From: Roseateles depolymerans
GTDB lineage: Bacteria; Pseudomonadota; Gammaproteobacteria; Burkholderiales; Burkholderiaceae_C
NCBI RefSeq assembly: GCF_003387155.1
Contig: NZ_QUMT01000003.1
Location: 770,233-834,232, forward strand
Direction of reading: 5' to 3'
DNA: 64,000 nucleotides
Shown here: piece by piece, positions 36,201-44,327 of the stretch
How the letters are laid out: each line of letters opens with the position of its first letter
Numbering within the stretch: position 1 is the stretch's first letter
Notes under the pieces: model-generated
What the model was told of the DNA's origin: nothing
The model's database searches: none
The model's input: only the letters and a program-made list of their open reading frames with translations
Made by a program: the position numbers and the translations under genes

Positions 36201-37360
36201 GAGGGCCAGGACTGCCCGACCGCAATCACATCGCCATTGCCGGAGAAGCGTTGCCCCAGCAGCCGCGACACCTTCAGCCCGCGGCGATGGGACCGCATCA
36301 GGATCTCGGTCGATCCCAGGCTGCCCGCAGCCAGGATCACCCGGCGGGCGTGCACCACGAACGCATCGCCCTGCCGGCGGCGCAGCAACTCGTCGGTGTG
36401 CTGCACGAAGACCTGCCAGCCGCCGCCGCTCTGGTGCTCCAGATGCTCGACGCTCGCGCCGCAGACCATCTCGGCGCCGGCACGCCAGGCTTGCAGCAGC
36501 AGTCCGGTGTCCAGCGACTGCTTGGCCTCATGGTTGCACCCGGTGGCGCAGTCGCCGCAAGCGACGCAGGCCTGGTGACGCCATCCGGCCGCGCCGATCG
36601 GCCGGTCATCCATGGCCACCTGCACCCGCGCCGGGCGCGTGGCATCGCCGCCCAGCGTCTTGAGCGCTTCCAGGCGGCGGGCGGCATGGCCGTGCAGGCG
36701 GATGATGGTGTTGTCGCCAGCAGCATCCCGCACGCCCAGCAGGTGCTCGGCGCGGTCGAACCAGGGACTCAGGTCCTCCTGCAGGAAGGCCCGCGGCCAG
36801 CCGGGTTCGCGGAAGCGCTCCGGCGCAGGGCGTTCCATCACCCCCGCATTGATCAGAGACCCGCCGCCCAGGCCGTTGGCCAGGGCCACGCACACATCCG
36901 GTCCCAGTCGAAGATCAAACAGGCCCTCCCGGCGACCGGTGGGCTCGGTGGCGCCCGCCATGGCCATGCGCACATGGCCGGGCAGATCGGCGAAGCGGCT
37001 GGGAAAGGCACCGGGCAGGTATTCACGTCCGCGCTCCAGCACCACCACCGACAGCGGCCGGCCCTGGGCGTCCCGCCGACCGGCCAGGGCGTGGGCGGCG
37101 GCGGCACCGCCATACCCGCTGCCCACGATCAACACGTCCACGCGCGGCACGTCGCCGTGCTCGCCCGAGGTCACCCAGTCTTCGAGCGGACGGGATAACC
37201 AGCGGGTGCCAAAGGGGCGGGCGGCGGCCGCGCCGCCAGTGGGCGGGTTCGCCGGGTCCGGAGGGTGCGGGGACCTTGAGGAAGGTTCGGACGCACCGGC
37301 CGACAGGCCGTCGTGGGGGTCAGACGGGGCTGGCGGCACCTCCCCGAACAGGCTGGACAT
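33215..37360 (-). CDS. Fusion of cholesterol-oxidase-like GMC oxidoreductase and alpha/beta hydrolase
   Basis: 1381 residues with a GGGAGG ribosome-binding site. Residues about 74-650 form an FAD-dependent GMC oxidoreductase: VDVLIVGSGYGG, the GLGGGSLINAGVM loop, a cysteine motif CVACGDCATGC near 264-274 as in ChoD-like members, and the C-terminal SVHPLGGCPMGD and NPALTITALAMR blocks. A linking beta-rich region follows (about 650-990). The last 370 residues are an alpha/beta hydrolase with LMLHGYSASG, nucleophile elbow AHCMGS near 1100 (Cys where Ser is usual), Asp in HGEDNG and His in GHGHQDC. A role in oxidation and cleavage of sterol- or lipid-like alcohols/esters is inference. The first 41 bases lie inside the upstream kinase gene; the PhoD-like gene follows with ATGA overlap. 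Confidence 0.88.
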   Translation of the reverse strand: MSSLFGEVPPAPSDPHDGLSAGASEPSSRSPHPPDPANPPTGGAAAARPFGTRWLSRPLEDWVTSGEHGDVPRVDVLIVGSGYGGAAAAHALAGRRDAQGRPLSVVVLERGREYLPGAFPSRFADLPGHVRMAMAGATEPTGRREGLFDLRLGPDVCVALANGLGGGSLINAGVMERPAPERFREPGWPRAFLQEDLSPWFDRAEHLLGVRDAAGDNTIIRLHGHAARRLEALKTLGGDATRPARVQVAMDDRPIGAAGWRHQACVACGDCATGCNHEAKQSLDTGLLLQAWRAGAEMVCGASVEHLEHQSGGGWQVFVQHTDELLRRRQGDAFVVHARRVILAAGSLGSTEILMRSHRRGLKVSRLLGQRFSGNGDVIAVGQSWPSPLNAVADEQQPAAQRQVGPTITAVLQGDADFVVEDLAVPGPLRPVFEESFAFAATLDALGRAHPGDHEERADFDDPFAVRPTVTERYLPLAIIGRDSGTGRLELPKASEEPGVLGVVWPGLKSEPDIARRHEFVERRLAREQARLLRNPLWQLLPPEMAFLLNDAKGPMISVHPLGGCPMGDRGSDGVVNDIGQVFHADGEGVFDDLVVLDGAIVPGSLAINPALTITALAMRALDRLSALWGLDASSGATRQEPVRPRFRDLSSPKPEIPTTVEVRERLGGFVQVPGAPGSPVKYLELGFLYQPKVLTELLRPGPARQLTVAPGSFLRLYEARETPSGQYEIVGPGPQDGRLWWHQERGERNALLCMPLSSGTLTPFQREASSPLRRHMRGLAAWFMNRGFRDAVQGSLDWLSSRSAPKRPGEPKAGVWARIVNAWHLSGHAGEVRLMRYDLTVADGDPSLPAWASRLAGARLQGRKRISYTRRGNPWTQLSRLVLAPGAGLQPPPGQSDIVLNLDLHYLARERMPLLRIRQAQDSPSAIRDVGALMAFMARMTIGLHAWTFRKPDEAPPRAIDRLPGAVPGLPTPAVLEMAAGRWGDAGRQREDLRHRAGPDDDRPVLVRLTRYARPGGTPVLMLHGYSASGSTFAHHSVQPGPAKILWDAGYDVWIADMRTSAGLPTARLPWTFEEAAFNDIPLAVDRVLRETGQPKLCMFAHCMGSVMLHMALLEEREQPWEHFYPLRRQLAARISRLVISQVTPLMVMSPTNSLRGVLMQYLRPYLPLKDFSFRPEGPPSLMDQVMDRLLSSLPYPEHEFDLENPPPPSIRRTPWTATRHRMDLLYGRDFAIGNVDQPVLDFIDDHFGPLNMDTVAQAVHFARCHEITDWQGASLYLDSLAKSLALLSAFPVLSLHGEDNGLCSAESAELLKDYYDQAMPDRYRYRIIAGHGHQDCLIGRDIQTRVFPAVLQFLAEPETAASPTVREGAVTQPLSEEAA

Positions 37361-39155
37361 CGGAAACCTCCCTGCGCTGGCCCGCCAAGGCGGCCTGCAT
37401 CGCGCTGATCAATTGTTCTTCGCTCACCGGCTTGTGCAGCAACGTCAGTCCCGCCTCATGGGCTTCCCTCAACCGCTCGGGGGCGGTGTCTCCGCTGACG
37501 ATCAAGGCCGGCAGGCCCGGAAATGCACTGCGCAGCGAGCGTACGGCGGAGATTCCGTCTTCGCCACCCCTCAAACGGAAGTCCGTCAACAACAGATCCG
37601 GTGGTAGGCCCATGCTCTTGAGCAGTCCTTCCCGGGTCGAGCCCGCCACCTGCACCTGGCAGCCGTGCGCCGACAGCAGGGCCTGCATGGCCACCCGCAC
37701 CGGCTCTTCGTCATCGATCACCAGCACCCGGATCGGCGGCAGGGAACTGCCGGTGCGGGGCGACTGGCCCGGCTGGATGTCGGCCGGGTCGGCCGCCGTC
37801 ACATTGAGGGTGAAGCTGGAGCCCTGGCCCGGCACCGACCGCAAGGCCAGGTGCAGGTCCAGCAGGTCGACCAGACGGGTGACGATCGACAGGCCCAGGC
37901 CCAGGCCCTTGGCCCGGTCGCGCTCCGGGTTGCCCACCTGGTAGAACTCTTCAAAGATGCGGGCCTGTTCGTGCTCGGGGATGCCCATGCCGGTGTCGCG
38001 CACCGCCAGTCGCCACAGGCCTTCGTCCTGGCTCTGGCTGACCTCCACCGCCACTTCGCCTTTCTGGGTGTACTTGATGGCGTTGTCGATCAGGTTGCGC
38101 ACCACCCGCTCCAGCAGCACCGGGTCGCTCTCGACACAGGCGTTGGGCGGGCAGTCCAGCCGCAGCACCAGTTGCTTGCGCTGCGCCGACGGCTGGAACT
38201 CACGTTGCAGTCGGGAGAGCCAGGGCTGCAGGGCAAACACCTGGTTGTTGACCGGCACCACCTGGGCGTCCAGCTTGGAGATGTCCAGCAGCGCATCCAT
38301 CTGGGACGACAGCGACTGCAGCGCCAGGTTCATCTGGCTGACGATGAGGTTGCCTTCCTCGTCCATGGTGCGCTTGGCCAGGGCAGCGCCAAAGAGGGAC
38401 AGCGTGTGCATCGGCTGGCGCAGGTCATGGCTGGCCGACGCCAGGAAGCGGGTCTTGGCCGCCATGGCCGATTCCGCCTGGGACAGCGCCTGGCGCAGTT
38501 GCTGGTTGCTCTTGATCTGCTGCTGGCGGATGAGCACCGATTCGGCAAAGACGCGGTAGGTGTCCTTGGCCAGGCTGACCAGGATCAGCGCGAAGAAGAT
38601 GATCAGCGAGGCCAGCAGCACGTCCAGCCAGGCGTCTTCCCCGGACATGCCGCCCAGCCCCCAGGCCAGGGCATTGGCCAGGGTTACCGGCCAGAGAAAG
38701 GCCTGGAACACCACGCGGTGCCCGGCGGTGGTGGCCACCGCGCCGGCGCACAGGCCCAGCAGCACGATGGTCTGCACCGTCCGCTGGAAGTCGGTCAGCC
38801 AGGGCGCCACGCCCAGCGACGCCGCAAACACCGTCCCGTTGAGCAGGCTCAGCCCGATGGCCCAGCGGATGCGGTGGGTCAGCGGTTCCTCATGCATCTC
38901 GGGCAGCCGCCCCAGCATCCACCAGCGCAGCGCCAGGACCGCATAGACCGCCACCAGCCAGCCAAAGGCCAGGCCGACAGGCACGACGGAGGTGCTCATC
39001 AGCGCCAGCGCCAGTGCCGACAGTCCGACCGGATAGGGCACGCGCCGTCCCTGCTTGGCGATCAGGCGCAGCAGTTCCAGGTCGAGACTGGACTGCTCGG
39101 CGCTACGGTCGGCGGGCATCACGGGAGGAGGCAGCCCCTGGCGGCGGCCCTGCAT
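37320..39155 (-). CDS. Membrane hybrid histidine kinase with C-terminal receiver
   Basis: 611 residues. Five or six N-terminal membrane helices (about 40-190) lead into a short coiled coil, a HisKA domain with His243 in SASHDLRQPMHTL, an HATPase domain (NLIDNAIKYTQ, DTGMGIPEHE, GLGLGLSIV) and a receiver with the DD pair in VIDDEEPVR, Asp525 in LLTDFRLRGGEDG and Lys in HKPVSEEQL. The SHDLRQPMHTL/FARITY-type architecture is a common orphan hybrid kinase. The 3' end overlaps the GMC-fusion start by 41 bases, so it may be co-transcribed with that cluster. No ribosome-binding site is clear at 39155; an internal ATG at 39119 is possible. Confidence 0.88.
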   Translation of the reverse strand: MQGRRQGLPPPVMPADRSAEQSSLDLELLRLIAKQGRRVPYPVGLSALALALMSTSVVPVGLAFGWLVAVYAVLALRWWMLGRLPEMHEEPLTHRIRWAIGLSLLNGTVFAASLGVAPWLTDFQRTVQTIVLLGLCAGAVATTAGHRVVFQAFLWPVTLANALAWGLGGMSGEDAWLDVLLASLIIFFALILVSLAKDTYRVFAESVLIRQQQIKSNQQLRQALSQAESAMAAKTRFLASASHDLRQPMHTLSLFGAALAKRTMDEEGNLIVSQMNLALQSLSSQMDALLDISKLDAQVVPVNNQVFALQPWLSRLQREFQPSAQRKQLVLRLDCPPNACVESDPVLLERVVRNLIDNAIKYTQKGEVAVEVSQSQDEGLWRLAVRDTGMGIPEHEQARIFEEFYQVGNPERDRAKGLGLGLSIVTRLVDLLDLHLALRSVPGQGSSFTLNVTAADPADIQPGQSPRTGSSLPPIRVLVIDDEEPVRVAMQALLSAHGCQVQVAGSTREGLLKSMGLPPDLLLTDFRLRGGEDGISAVRSLRSAFPGLPALIVSGDTAPERLREAHEAGLTLLHKPVSEEQLISAMQAALAGQRREVSDVQPVRGGAASPV

Positions 39156-39271
39156 GGAGTTTCATACCGACTGCAAGTGTTGGTAATGCTTGTCTAGGCC
39201 GGGCAATATATCGTGAGCTTGTGTTGGGCCCAAGGACATACCTGACGAATCCATGCAGACTCGCATCTTCC

Positions 39272-41719
39272 TCAGCCGTCCGTTCCCTCCTGAAGCAGAT
39301 GGGCCAGGGCCTCGGGCGCCATGGGCTTGTGGAAGAGATAGCCCTGGGCCTGCATGTCGGCCAGGGACAACAGCCACTGCTGCTGATCAAGGGTTTCCAC
39401 CCCCTCGGCGGTGATGTCCAGGTTCAAGCCGCTGGCCAGGGCCACGATGCTGCGCACCACCGCCTGCGACGAGCCCTGCTGCGCCTGCCCCTGAATGAAG
39501 CTGCGGTCGATCTTGAGCCGGTCCATCGGCAGCGCCGTCAACTGCGCCAGTGAGGAGAAGCCGGTGCCGAAGTCATCCAGCGCCAGGCGCACCCCCAGCT
39601 CCCGCAGCCGGCGCAGGGCCAGTTCGGTGGACACCTCCTGCGCAATCAGGGACTCGGTGAGCTCCAGTTCCAGCAACGCGGCCGGAAACCGGTGGCGCTC
39701 CAGGATGCGGGCGACCCGAGCCGGCATGTCGTCCTGGTCGAATTGGCGCACCGAGACATTGACGGCCACCCGCAGCTCCGCCAGCCCCTGCGCCCGCCAT
39801 GCGGCGGCCTGCGCCACCGCCTGGTCCAGCACCCAGGCGCCGATGGGAACGATCAGGCCGGTGTCCTCGGCCACCGGGATGAAACGCGCCGGCGGCACCT
39901 CGCCCAGTTCCGGATGAGTCCAGCGCAGCAGCACCTCCGCGCCCACCAGGCGGCCGCTGCGCAGGTCCACCACCGGCTGCCAGGCCAGCCGGAACGCCTG
40001 CTGCTCCAGCGCCACCCGCAGGCCCTGCTCCAGTTTCAGGCGGTGGCTGGCGACGTCCGCCATGGCCGACTCGAACAGCACCGCCCGGCAGCGGCCCCGT
40101 GCCTTGGCCTGGTACATGGCCGCATCCGCCGCACGCAGCAGGGTGTGGGGACTGTCCACATGCGCCGGGTGCAGGGCCACGCCGATGCTGGCGGTGACCA
40201 GCACCGTCTGCTGCTGCGGTCCGGGCGCGCCCTCGCTCGCCGGGCCCACGCCGCCGCCGGTCTCCAGCAACACCGGACGTGCCACCGCCGACAGCAGCTT
40301 CTGCGCCACCTGCAGCGCGACCTCCTCCTGATCCATCCGCCGCAGCAGCACCACGAACTCGTCCCCGCCCAGCCGCACCGCCACGTCGTCCTTGCGCAGC
40401 AGGCCGCGAATGCGGCTGGCCACCTGCTTGAGCAGGTCGTCGCCGGCATCGTGGCCCAGGGTGTCGTTGATGGTCTTGAAACCGTCCAGGTCCATGAAGA
40501 ACAGCGCCACCGGCCCCTCCGACGCCTGCAGCGCCTGCTGCAGCAGCACCCGGTTGCCCAGGCCGGTGAGCGCATCGTGCAGGGCCTGGTGGTGCAGCGC
40601 ATGCTGCGCCTGGCGGATCTCGCTGATGTCCGCAAAGCTCAGCACATGGTGGCTGGCATGACCCTGGTCATCCATCACCGCCGCGAAATGCTGCAGGGCC
40701 GGGAAGCAACTGCCGTCGCGTCGCCGGCAGGTGACCTCGCCGTGCCACTGGCGCGCACCGGGTTCCTTGACCGCATCACCCTGGCGGCGGGCGAAGAGAA
40801 ACTCATCGGGCTGGTGGCCGATGACATCCTGCATCGACCAGCCGGTGAGCTGGGCAAAGGCGCTGTTGCAGCTGAGCACCCGCTGCTCTCCGTCGAGGAA
40901 CAAAATGGCCTCGTCGGTGGCGTCAAAGGCCACCGAAGCCTGGCGCAGCCGGTTCTCCCGCTCCACCCGCTCGCTGACATCCCGCACCATGCCGATGACC
41001 AGCCCCTCCGGCTCGAAGTGGCGGGCATGGATCTCCAGCCAGCGGCCGGGGGCATCCTCCGGTTGCCAGGCACAGGTCAGGTCGATGGGCGTGCCCAGTT
41101 GCAGCAGGGTCTGCAGGGCGGCCTGGCCGCGCGGCTCCAGGCCCCGGGTGAGCTGGGCCAGGGTCTCGGACTGGGTCAGCGACCGCAGCTCCGGCACCGA
41201 CTCCTGCCCCACCCAGCGCAGGCGGTGGCCCGACGGCTCGGCATGCAGCTCCAGCACCGCCAGCCGGGCTGACTCCAGCGCCAGCCGCAGGCGACGCTCC
41301 GCTTCCTCCGTCTGCCGCTCCACCGCGCGGCGCACCATGGCCATGCGCACAGTGGCGTTGAGTTCACGCAGCTCGAAAGGCTTGAGCAGATAGCCGTAGG
41401 GCGCCGCCTCGGCGGCCCGCTGCAGGGTTTCGGGCTCGCCGTAGGCACTGAGGAAGATCACCGGCACCTGCAGCAGTTCGCGCAGCTGGCGGGCGGCCGA
41501 GATGCCATCGCTGCCGCGGTCCAGATGGATGTCCATCAGCACCAGGTCCGGCTCCGCATGGCGGGCCATCTTCAGCGCATCGGGCTCATTGGCGGCGATG
41601 CCCACCACCTCATAACCGAGTTGCTCCAGCCCGGCGCGCAGATCCAGCGCCACGATGCGCTCGTCCTCCACGATCTGAATGCGCACCGTGCGTCCGGACA
41701 CCTGGGCCAGATCAGACAT
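39272..41719 (-). CDS. Receiver-PAS-GGDEF-EAL cyclic-di-GMP regulator
   Basis: 815 residues from ATG 41719, chosen over the open frame to 41770 because GGGGAG lies six bases upstream. The order is: receiver (about 10-125, Asp63 in LMDIHLD), a PAS-like region, a clear PAS (about 265-385), GGDEF (about 390-560, with intact RLGGDEF near 448), and EAL (about 575-810). The EAL motif reads EVL; the other catalytic signatures NVSVRQF, ELTES, LDDFGTGFSSL, KIDRSF, AEGVET and the QGYLF loop are present, so both synthesis and hydrolysis of c-di-GMP are possible. It overlaps the PAS/HisKA_2 kinase gene by eight bases, making that kinase the probable phosphodonor. Confidence 0.92.
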   Translation of the reverse strand: MSDLAQVSGRTVRIQIVEDERIVALDLRAGLEQLGYEVVGIAANEPDALKMARHAEPDLVLMDIHLDRGSDGISAARQLRELLQVPVIFLSAYGEPETLQRAAEAAPYGYLLKPFELRELNATVRMAMVRRAVERQTEEAERRLRLALESARLAVLELHAEPSGHRLRWVGQESVPELRSLTQSETLAQLTRGLEPRGQAALQTLLQLGTPIDLTCAWQPEDAPGRWLEIHARHFEPEGLVIGMVRDVSERVERENRLRQASVAFDATDEAILFLDGEQRVLSCNSAFAQLTGWSMQDVIGHQPDEFLFARRQGDAVKEPGARQWHGEVTCRRRDGSCFPALQHFAAVMDDQGHASHHVLSFADISEIRQAQHALHHQALHDALTGLGNRVLLQQALQASEGPVALFFMDLDGFKTINDTLGHDAGDDLLKQVASRIRGLLRKDDVAVRLGGDEFVVLLRRMDQEEVALQVAQKLLSAVARPVLLETGGGVGPASEGAPGPQQQTVLVTASIGVALHPAHVDSPHTLLRAADAAMYQAKARGRCRAVLFESAMADVASHRLKLEQGLRVALEQQAFRLAWQPVVDLRSGRLVGAEVLLRWTHPELGEVPPARFIPVAEDTGLIVPIGAWVLDQAVAQAAAWRAQGLAELRVAVNVSVRQFDQDDMPARVARILERHRFPAALLELELTESLIAQEVSTELALRRLRELGVRLALDDFGTGFSSLAQLTALPMDRLKIDRSFIQGQAQQGSSQAVVRSIVALASGLNLDITAEGVETLDQQQWLLSLADMQAQGYLFHKPMAPEALAHLLQEGTDG

Positions 41720-43265
41720 GGGACTCCCCTTGTGGTTCCACCGGCCAGCACAGCCGGGCGCAGGTGCCATGGGCCCGCTCCAGGGTCAGCCGGGCGCCGC
41801 ACTGGTCTGCCAGCAAGGGCAGCAGCTGGAAACCGAGGCTGCGGGCCCCGGACAGGTCCAGATCCGCCGGCAGGCCCACGCCATCGTCGGCCACTTCCAG
41901 CCAGGGGCCGGGCGGCTGCGGCGTGGCGTCGCTGCCGTCCACCACGCCTTGGGTGCAGCCGCCCAGGCGGACGCTGATGGAGCCCTGCCGGCCGTCGGGA
42001 AACGCATGCTTGATGGCATTGGTCACCAGCTCGGTCACCACCAGGCCGCAGGGAATGGCGTGGGACAGGTCCATTCGCCAGGGGTGCGCCGACGGCACCT
42101 CCACCGCCAGCTGGATCTGCTCGCTGGCGCCCATGAAGGTGTGACGCAGCAGATGCACCAGCTGCCGCAGGTAGGGCCCCATGTCCAGGGCGCTGAAGTC
42201 GCCGCGCTCGTACAGCAGCTGATGCATGAGGGCCATCGAATGCACCCGGCTCTGGCTGTCGCGCAGCGCCTCCTGCACCTGGCCGTCGGCATGGCGGGCC
42301 TGCAGGCTGAGCAGGCTGCTCACCACCTGCAGGTTGTTCTTGACCCGGTGATGCACCTCGTTGAGCAGGGCGGTCTTGTCCTGCAGCGCCCGCTCGATCT
42401 GCTCCTGGGCGGCCCGCCGCTCGGTGACGTCATTGATGGTGATCAGCACCTGCTGGCCCTGGGAATCGGGCATGGGGTTCAGGCCGATCTCCACGGCGAA
42501 CTGGCTGCCGTCGCGCCGCAGGGCAAAGAGCTCCTGGCGCTGGGCCATGTAGCGCAGCGTCGGCTGCCGCATGAAGTCGTGCAGACGCTGGTGGTGCGCT
42601 GAACGGTAGCCCGGGGGTACCAGTTCATGCACGGCCAGGCCGGTGAGCTCGTCCTGGGTGTAGCCGAACATGCGGGCCATGCTTTCATTGACCAGCACCA
42701 GGCGGCCCTGCGCGTCGACCAGGCCCATGCCGATGGACGCGCCTTCGAAGGCGCGGCGGAACCGGTCCTCGCTGCGGGCCAGGGCCCGTTCACTGTCGCG
42801 TCGGGCGCTGATGTCCATGCCGGACGCGATCAGGTGGGTGATGGTGCCCTGGTCATCGACCAGCGGCGCGAGCATGAAATCCACGTCCATGCGGCTGTCC
42901 CCCGCCATGCGGGCCACCACGTCGCGGCGGACGGTGTCGCCGGCGGCCACGCGGGCCACTGCATCGGCCATCCAGTGCACCAGCAGCGGGTCGTGGGTCC
43001 ACCAGGGGGTTTGCCAGAAGGGCTGGCCGATGACATCGTCCTTGGTCAGGCCGCCGGCTTCCAGCGGCGCCCGGTTGGTTTCGATGACACGGCCGTCGGG
43101 CAGCAGCACGCCGACAAACACAAACAGGTTGTCCAGGACACGGCGCAGCGGTGAGCCGCCGTCCTGGCCTGGCCCCTGCCCGTGGCGATGCTCCAGGGCC
43201 AGCTCAAGCGCCGCCAATGACACCGCGGACGCGGGCCAGGCCGCGGGACTTGCTTCGCCAGACAT
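41712..43265 (-). CDS. PAS-domain HisKA_2 sensor histidine kinase
   Basis: 517 residues with AGGGAGG before ATG 43265. Two PAS domains (about 35-155 and 165-285, including GMGLVDAQGRLVLVNES) precede a HisKA_2 phosphoacceptor with the double His305-His306 in LLNEVHHRVKNNLQVVSSLL and an HATPase domain (LVTNAIKHAFP, DDGVGLP, SLGFQLL). No membrane segment, so it senses a cytosolic or diffusible signal. HisKA_2 kinases usually pair with separate receivers; here the next gene begins with a receiver and overlaps by eight bases. Together they should link a signal to c-di-GMP level. Confidence 0.92.
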   Translation of the reverse strand: MSGEASPAAWPASAVSLAALELALEHRHGQGPGQDGGSPLRRVLDNLFVFVGVLLPDGRVIETNRAPLEAGGLTKDDVIGQPFWQTPWWTHDPLLVHWMADAVARVAAGDTVRRDVVARMAGDSRMDVDFMLAPLVDDQGTITHLIASGMDISARRDSERALARSEDRFRRAFEGASIGMGLVDAQGRLVLVNESMARMFGYTQDELTGLAVHELVPPGYRSAHHQRLHDFMRQPTLRYMAQRQELFALRRDGSQFAVEIGLNPMPDSQGQQVLITINDVTERRAAQEQIERALQDKTALLNEVHHRVKNNLQVVSSLLSLQARHADGQVQEALRDSQSRVHSMALMHQLLYERGDFSALDMGPYLRQLVHLLRHTFMGASEQIQLAVEVPSAHPWRMDLSHAIPCGLVVTELVTNAIKHAFPDGRQGSISVRLGGCTQGVVDGSDATPQPPGPWLEVADDGVGLPADLDLSGARSLGFQLLPLLADQCGARLTLERAHGTCARLCWPVEPQGESHV

Positions 43266-43293
43266 CGGACCTCCCTGGAGGGCCGGTGGTGTT

Positions 43294-43366
43294 GCAATGC
43301 GGCGCGATTCATTGCAGCGTCATTGCATCGCCATTGCGGCCCCATTGCTGGGTCAGCCTTCATTGC
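43294..43366. repeat. Phased CATTGC repeat cluster upstream of the kinase gene
   Basis: CATTGC occurs at 43310, 43321, 43332 and 43343, exactly 11 bases apart, and again at 43361; the inverted form GCAATG is at 43294. The spacer bases between copies differ, so only the hexamer is conserved. The cluster lies 29-101 bases upstream of ATG 43265 on the minus strand. Confidence 0.75.
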
Positions 43367-43527
43367 AGGTCTGCGAGGCCGACATGCAGGCCTGCGCAAA
43401 CGGGGCAGTGAAGCGATGCATGCTTTATAGCAAGGGTGGGAGGGGCTGTCATCGATCGGATGAACGACGCGCCGCACGAGCGCGGAGGCTGCCCCAAGAC
43501 ACTCGAAGATTGCGGTGGATGTCGGCA

Positions 43528-43572
43528 GCAATGCCCGGTCAATGAAGCAATGCGCAATGTGTGAATGCAATG
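43528..43572. repeat. Second cluster, GCAATG on the plus strand
   Basis: GCAATG occurs at 43528, 43547, 43554 and 43567, the reverse complement of the hexamer in the first cluster. Spacing is irregular (19, 7 and 13 bases). The two clusters face each other across about 160 bases. Confidence 0.65.
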
Positions 43573-43789
43573 CCGCTGCTTGATTCAGCAGGATCTCCCG
43601 ACGCCACTGATAGAACCGGTGATAGAACCGATAAGCGCGAATGCGGACTGCAGATAAAACTATGCCGACCCCCTCGGCCCCAACGGGCTCCGGCAGGTCG
43701 GCATAGCACTCCTCCCCTTGATCACAACGCTGAGGTCCAGGCAGCGCGCGATCGGGGTTGAGTATGCGCAGGCGTGAAGGGCGCAACCA

Positions 43790-43805
43790 TCCCCCTCAAG
43801 GGGGA
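43790..43805. repeat. Short palindrome TCCCCCTCAAGGGGGA, copy 2
   Basis: Identical to the 16-base element at 28714-28729, in an unrelated gap. Confidence 0.6.
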
Positions 43806-43905
43806 AGATGGACGGCAGCATCCGCCAAGGCATCCACCATTCTGAGGAGCGGCGGCTCCATCGTCGGGGTCAGGCCGTGCCAGGGCCGAGCCGGGATACT
43901 GACCG

Positions 43906-43937
43906 GCCTCCCCTGCAGCCGATCGGAGGCGTTTTTT
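43906..43937 (+). terminator. Orphan terminator-like hairpin
   Basis: GCCTCC (43906-43911) pairs with GGAGGC (43925-43930) across a 13-base loop and is followed by GTTTTTT. No plus-strand gene ends here, so it may end an untranslated RNA starting in the repeat-rich region upstream. Confidence 0.4.
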
Positions 43938-44327
43938 CGTTTCCGGTGCGGGTGGTCCTCCGGGTGGCTCTCCGTTTGGCCTTCCCGAAGGCTGCCCAGC
44001 ATACAAATCGGGACAGCGCTATGCTTCGCGCCACTTCGGAGTTTCACCCGCCCCTCGACCGGCGGCCGCCAGTCCCTGCGCCCCCAGGTCGGCCCCGCCG
44101 ACGGTGGGTGGCCCCCCCTTGAAGCCTGCGGTCGATGGCGAAGCTCTGAAGTCGGGGACAGCACGACATTCAAATCCACTGAACAATGGCCTCAGTTCCG
44201 GTGAACCGACAGAAGCGCTGCCAGCAGGACACTGCCATCCATGCACCCGAGAGGTCGGGCCGATGTCAATGACAAGCATCAACTTCTGCCCCCGTCTTTC
44301 CGTCCAAGCCCCACTGCCCTCCACGCC

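Larger units (their letters stand above)
43266..44327. other. Gene-poor kilobase with repeated motifs
   Basis: No supported protein gene over about 1060 bases; short open frames on both strands lack ribosome-binding sites and family signals. It contains two clusters of the hexamer CATTGC/GCAATG (43294-43366 and 43528-43572), a tandem TGATAGAACCG at 43608-43618 and 43620-43630, a palindrome at 43790-43805 and a terminator-like hairpin at 43906-43937. Some of this is probably the control region of the minus-strand kinase/c-di-GMP operon. Confidence 0.6.

Noticed and set aside
33560-37198. Plus-strand frame of 1212 codons opposite the GMC/hydrolase fusion
   Set aside because: Antisense artefact of high GC with Gln/His/Arg-rich composition and no family motif.
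43294-43572. CATTGC clusters as a CRISPR array
   Set aside because: Conserved part is only six bases with five-base spacers and there are no cas genes.
43758-44204. Short open frames on both strands in the gene-poor kilobase
   Set aside because: No ribosome-binding site, conflicting overlapping frames, and no recognisable family.
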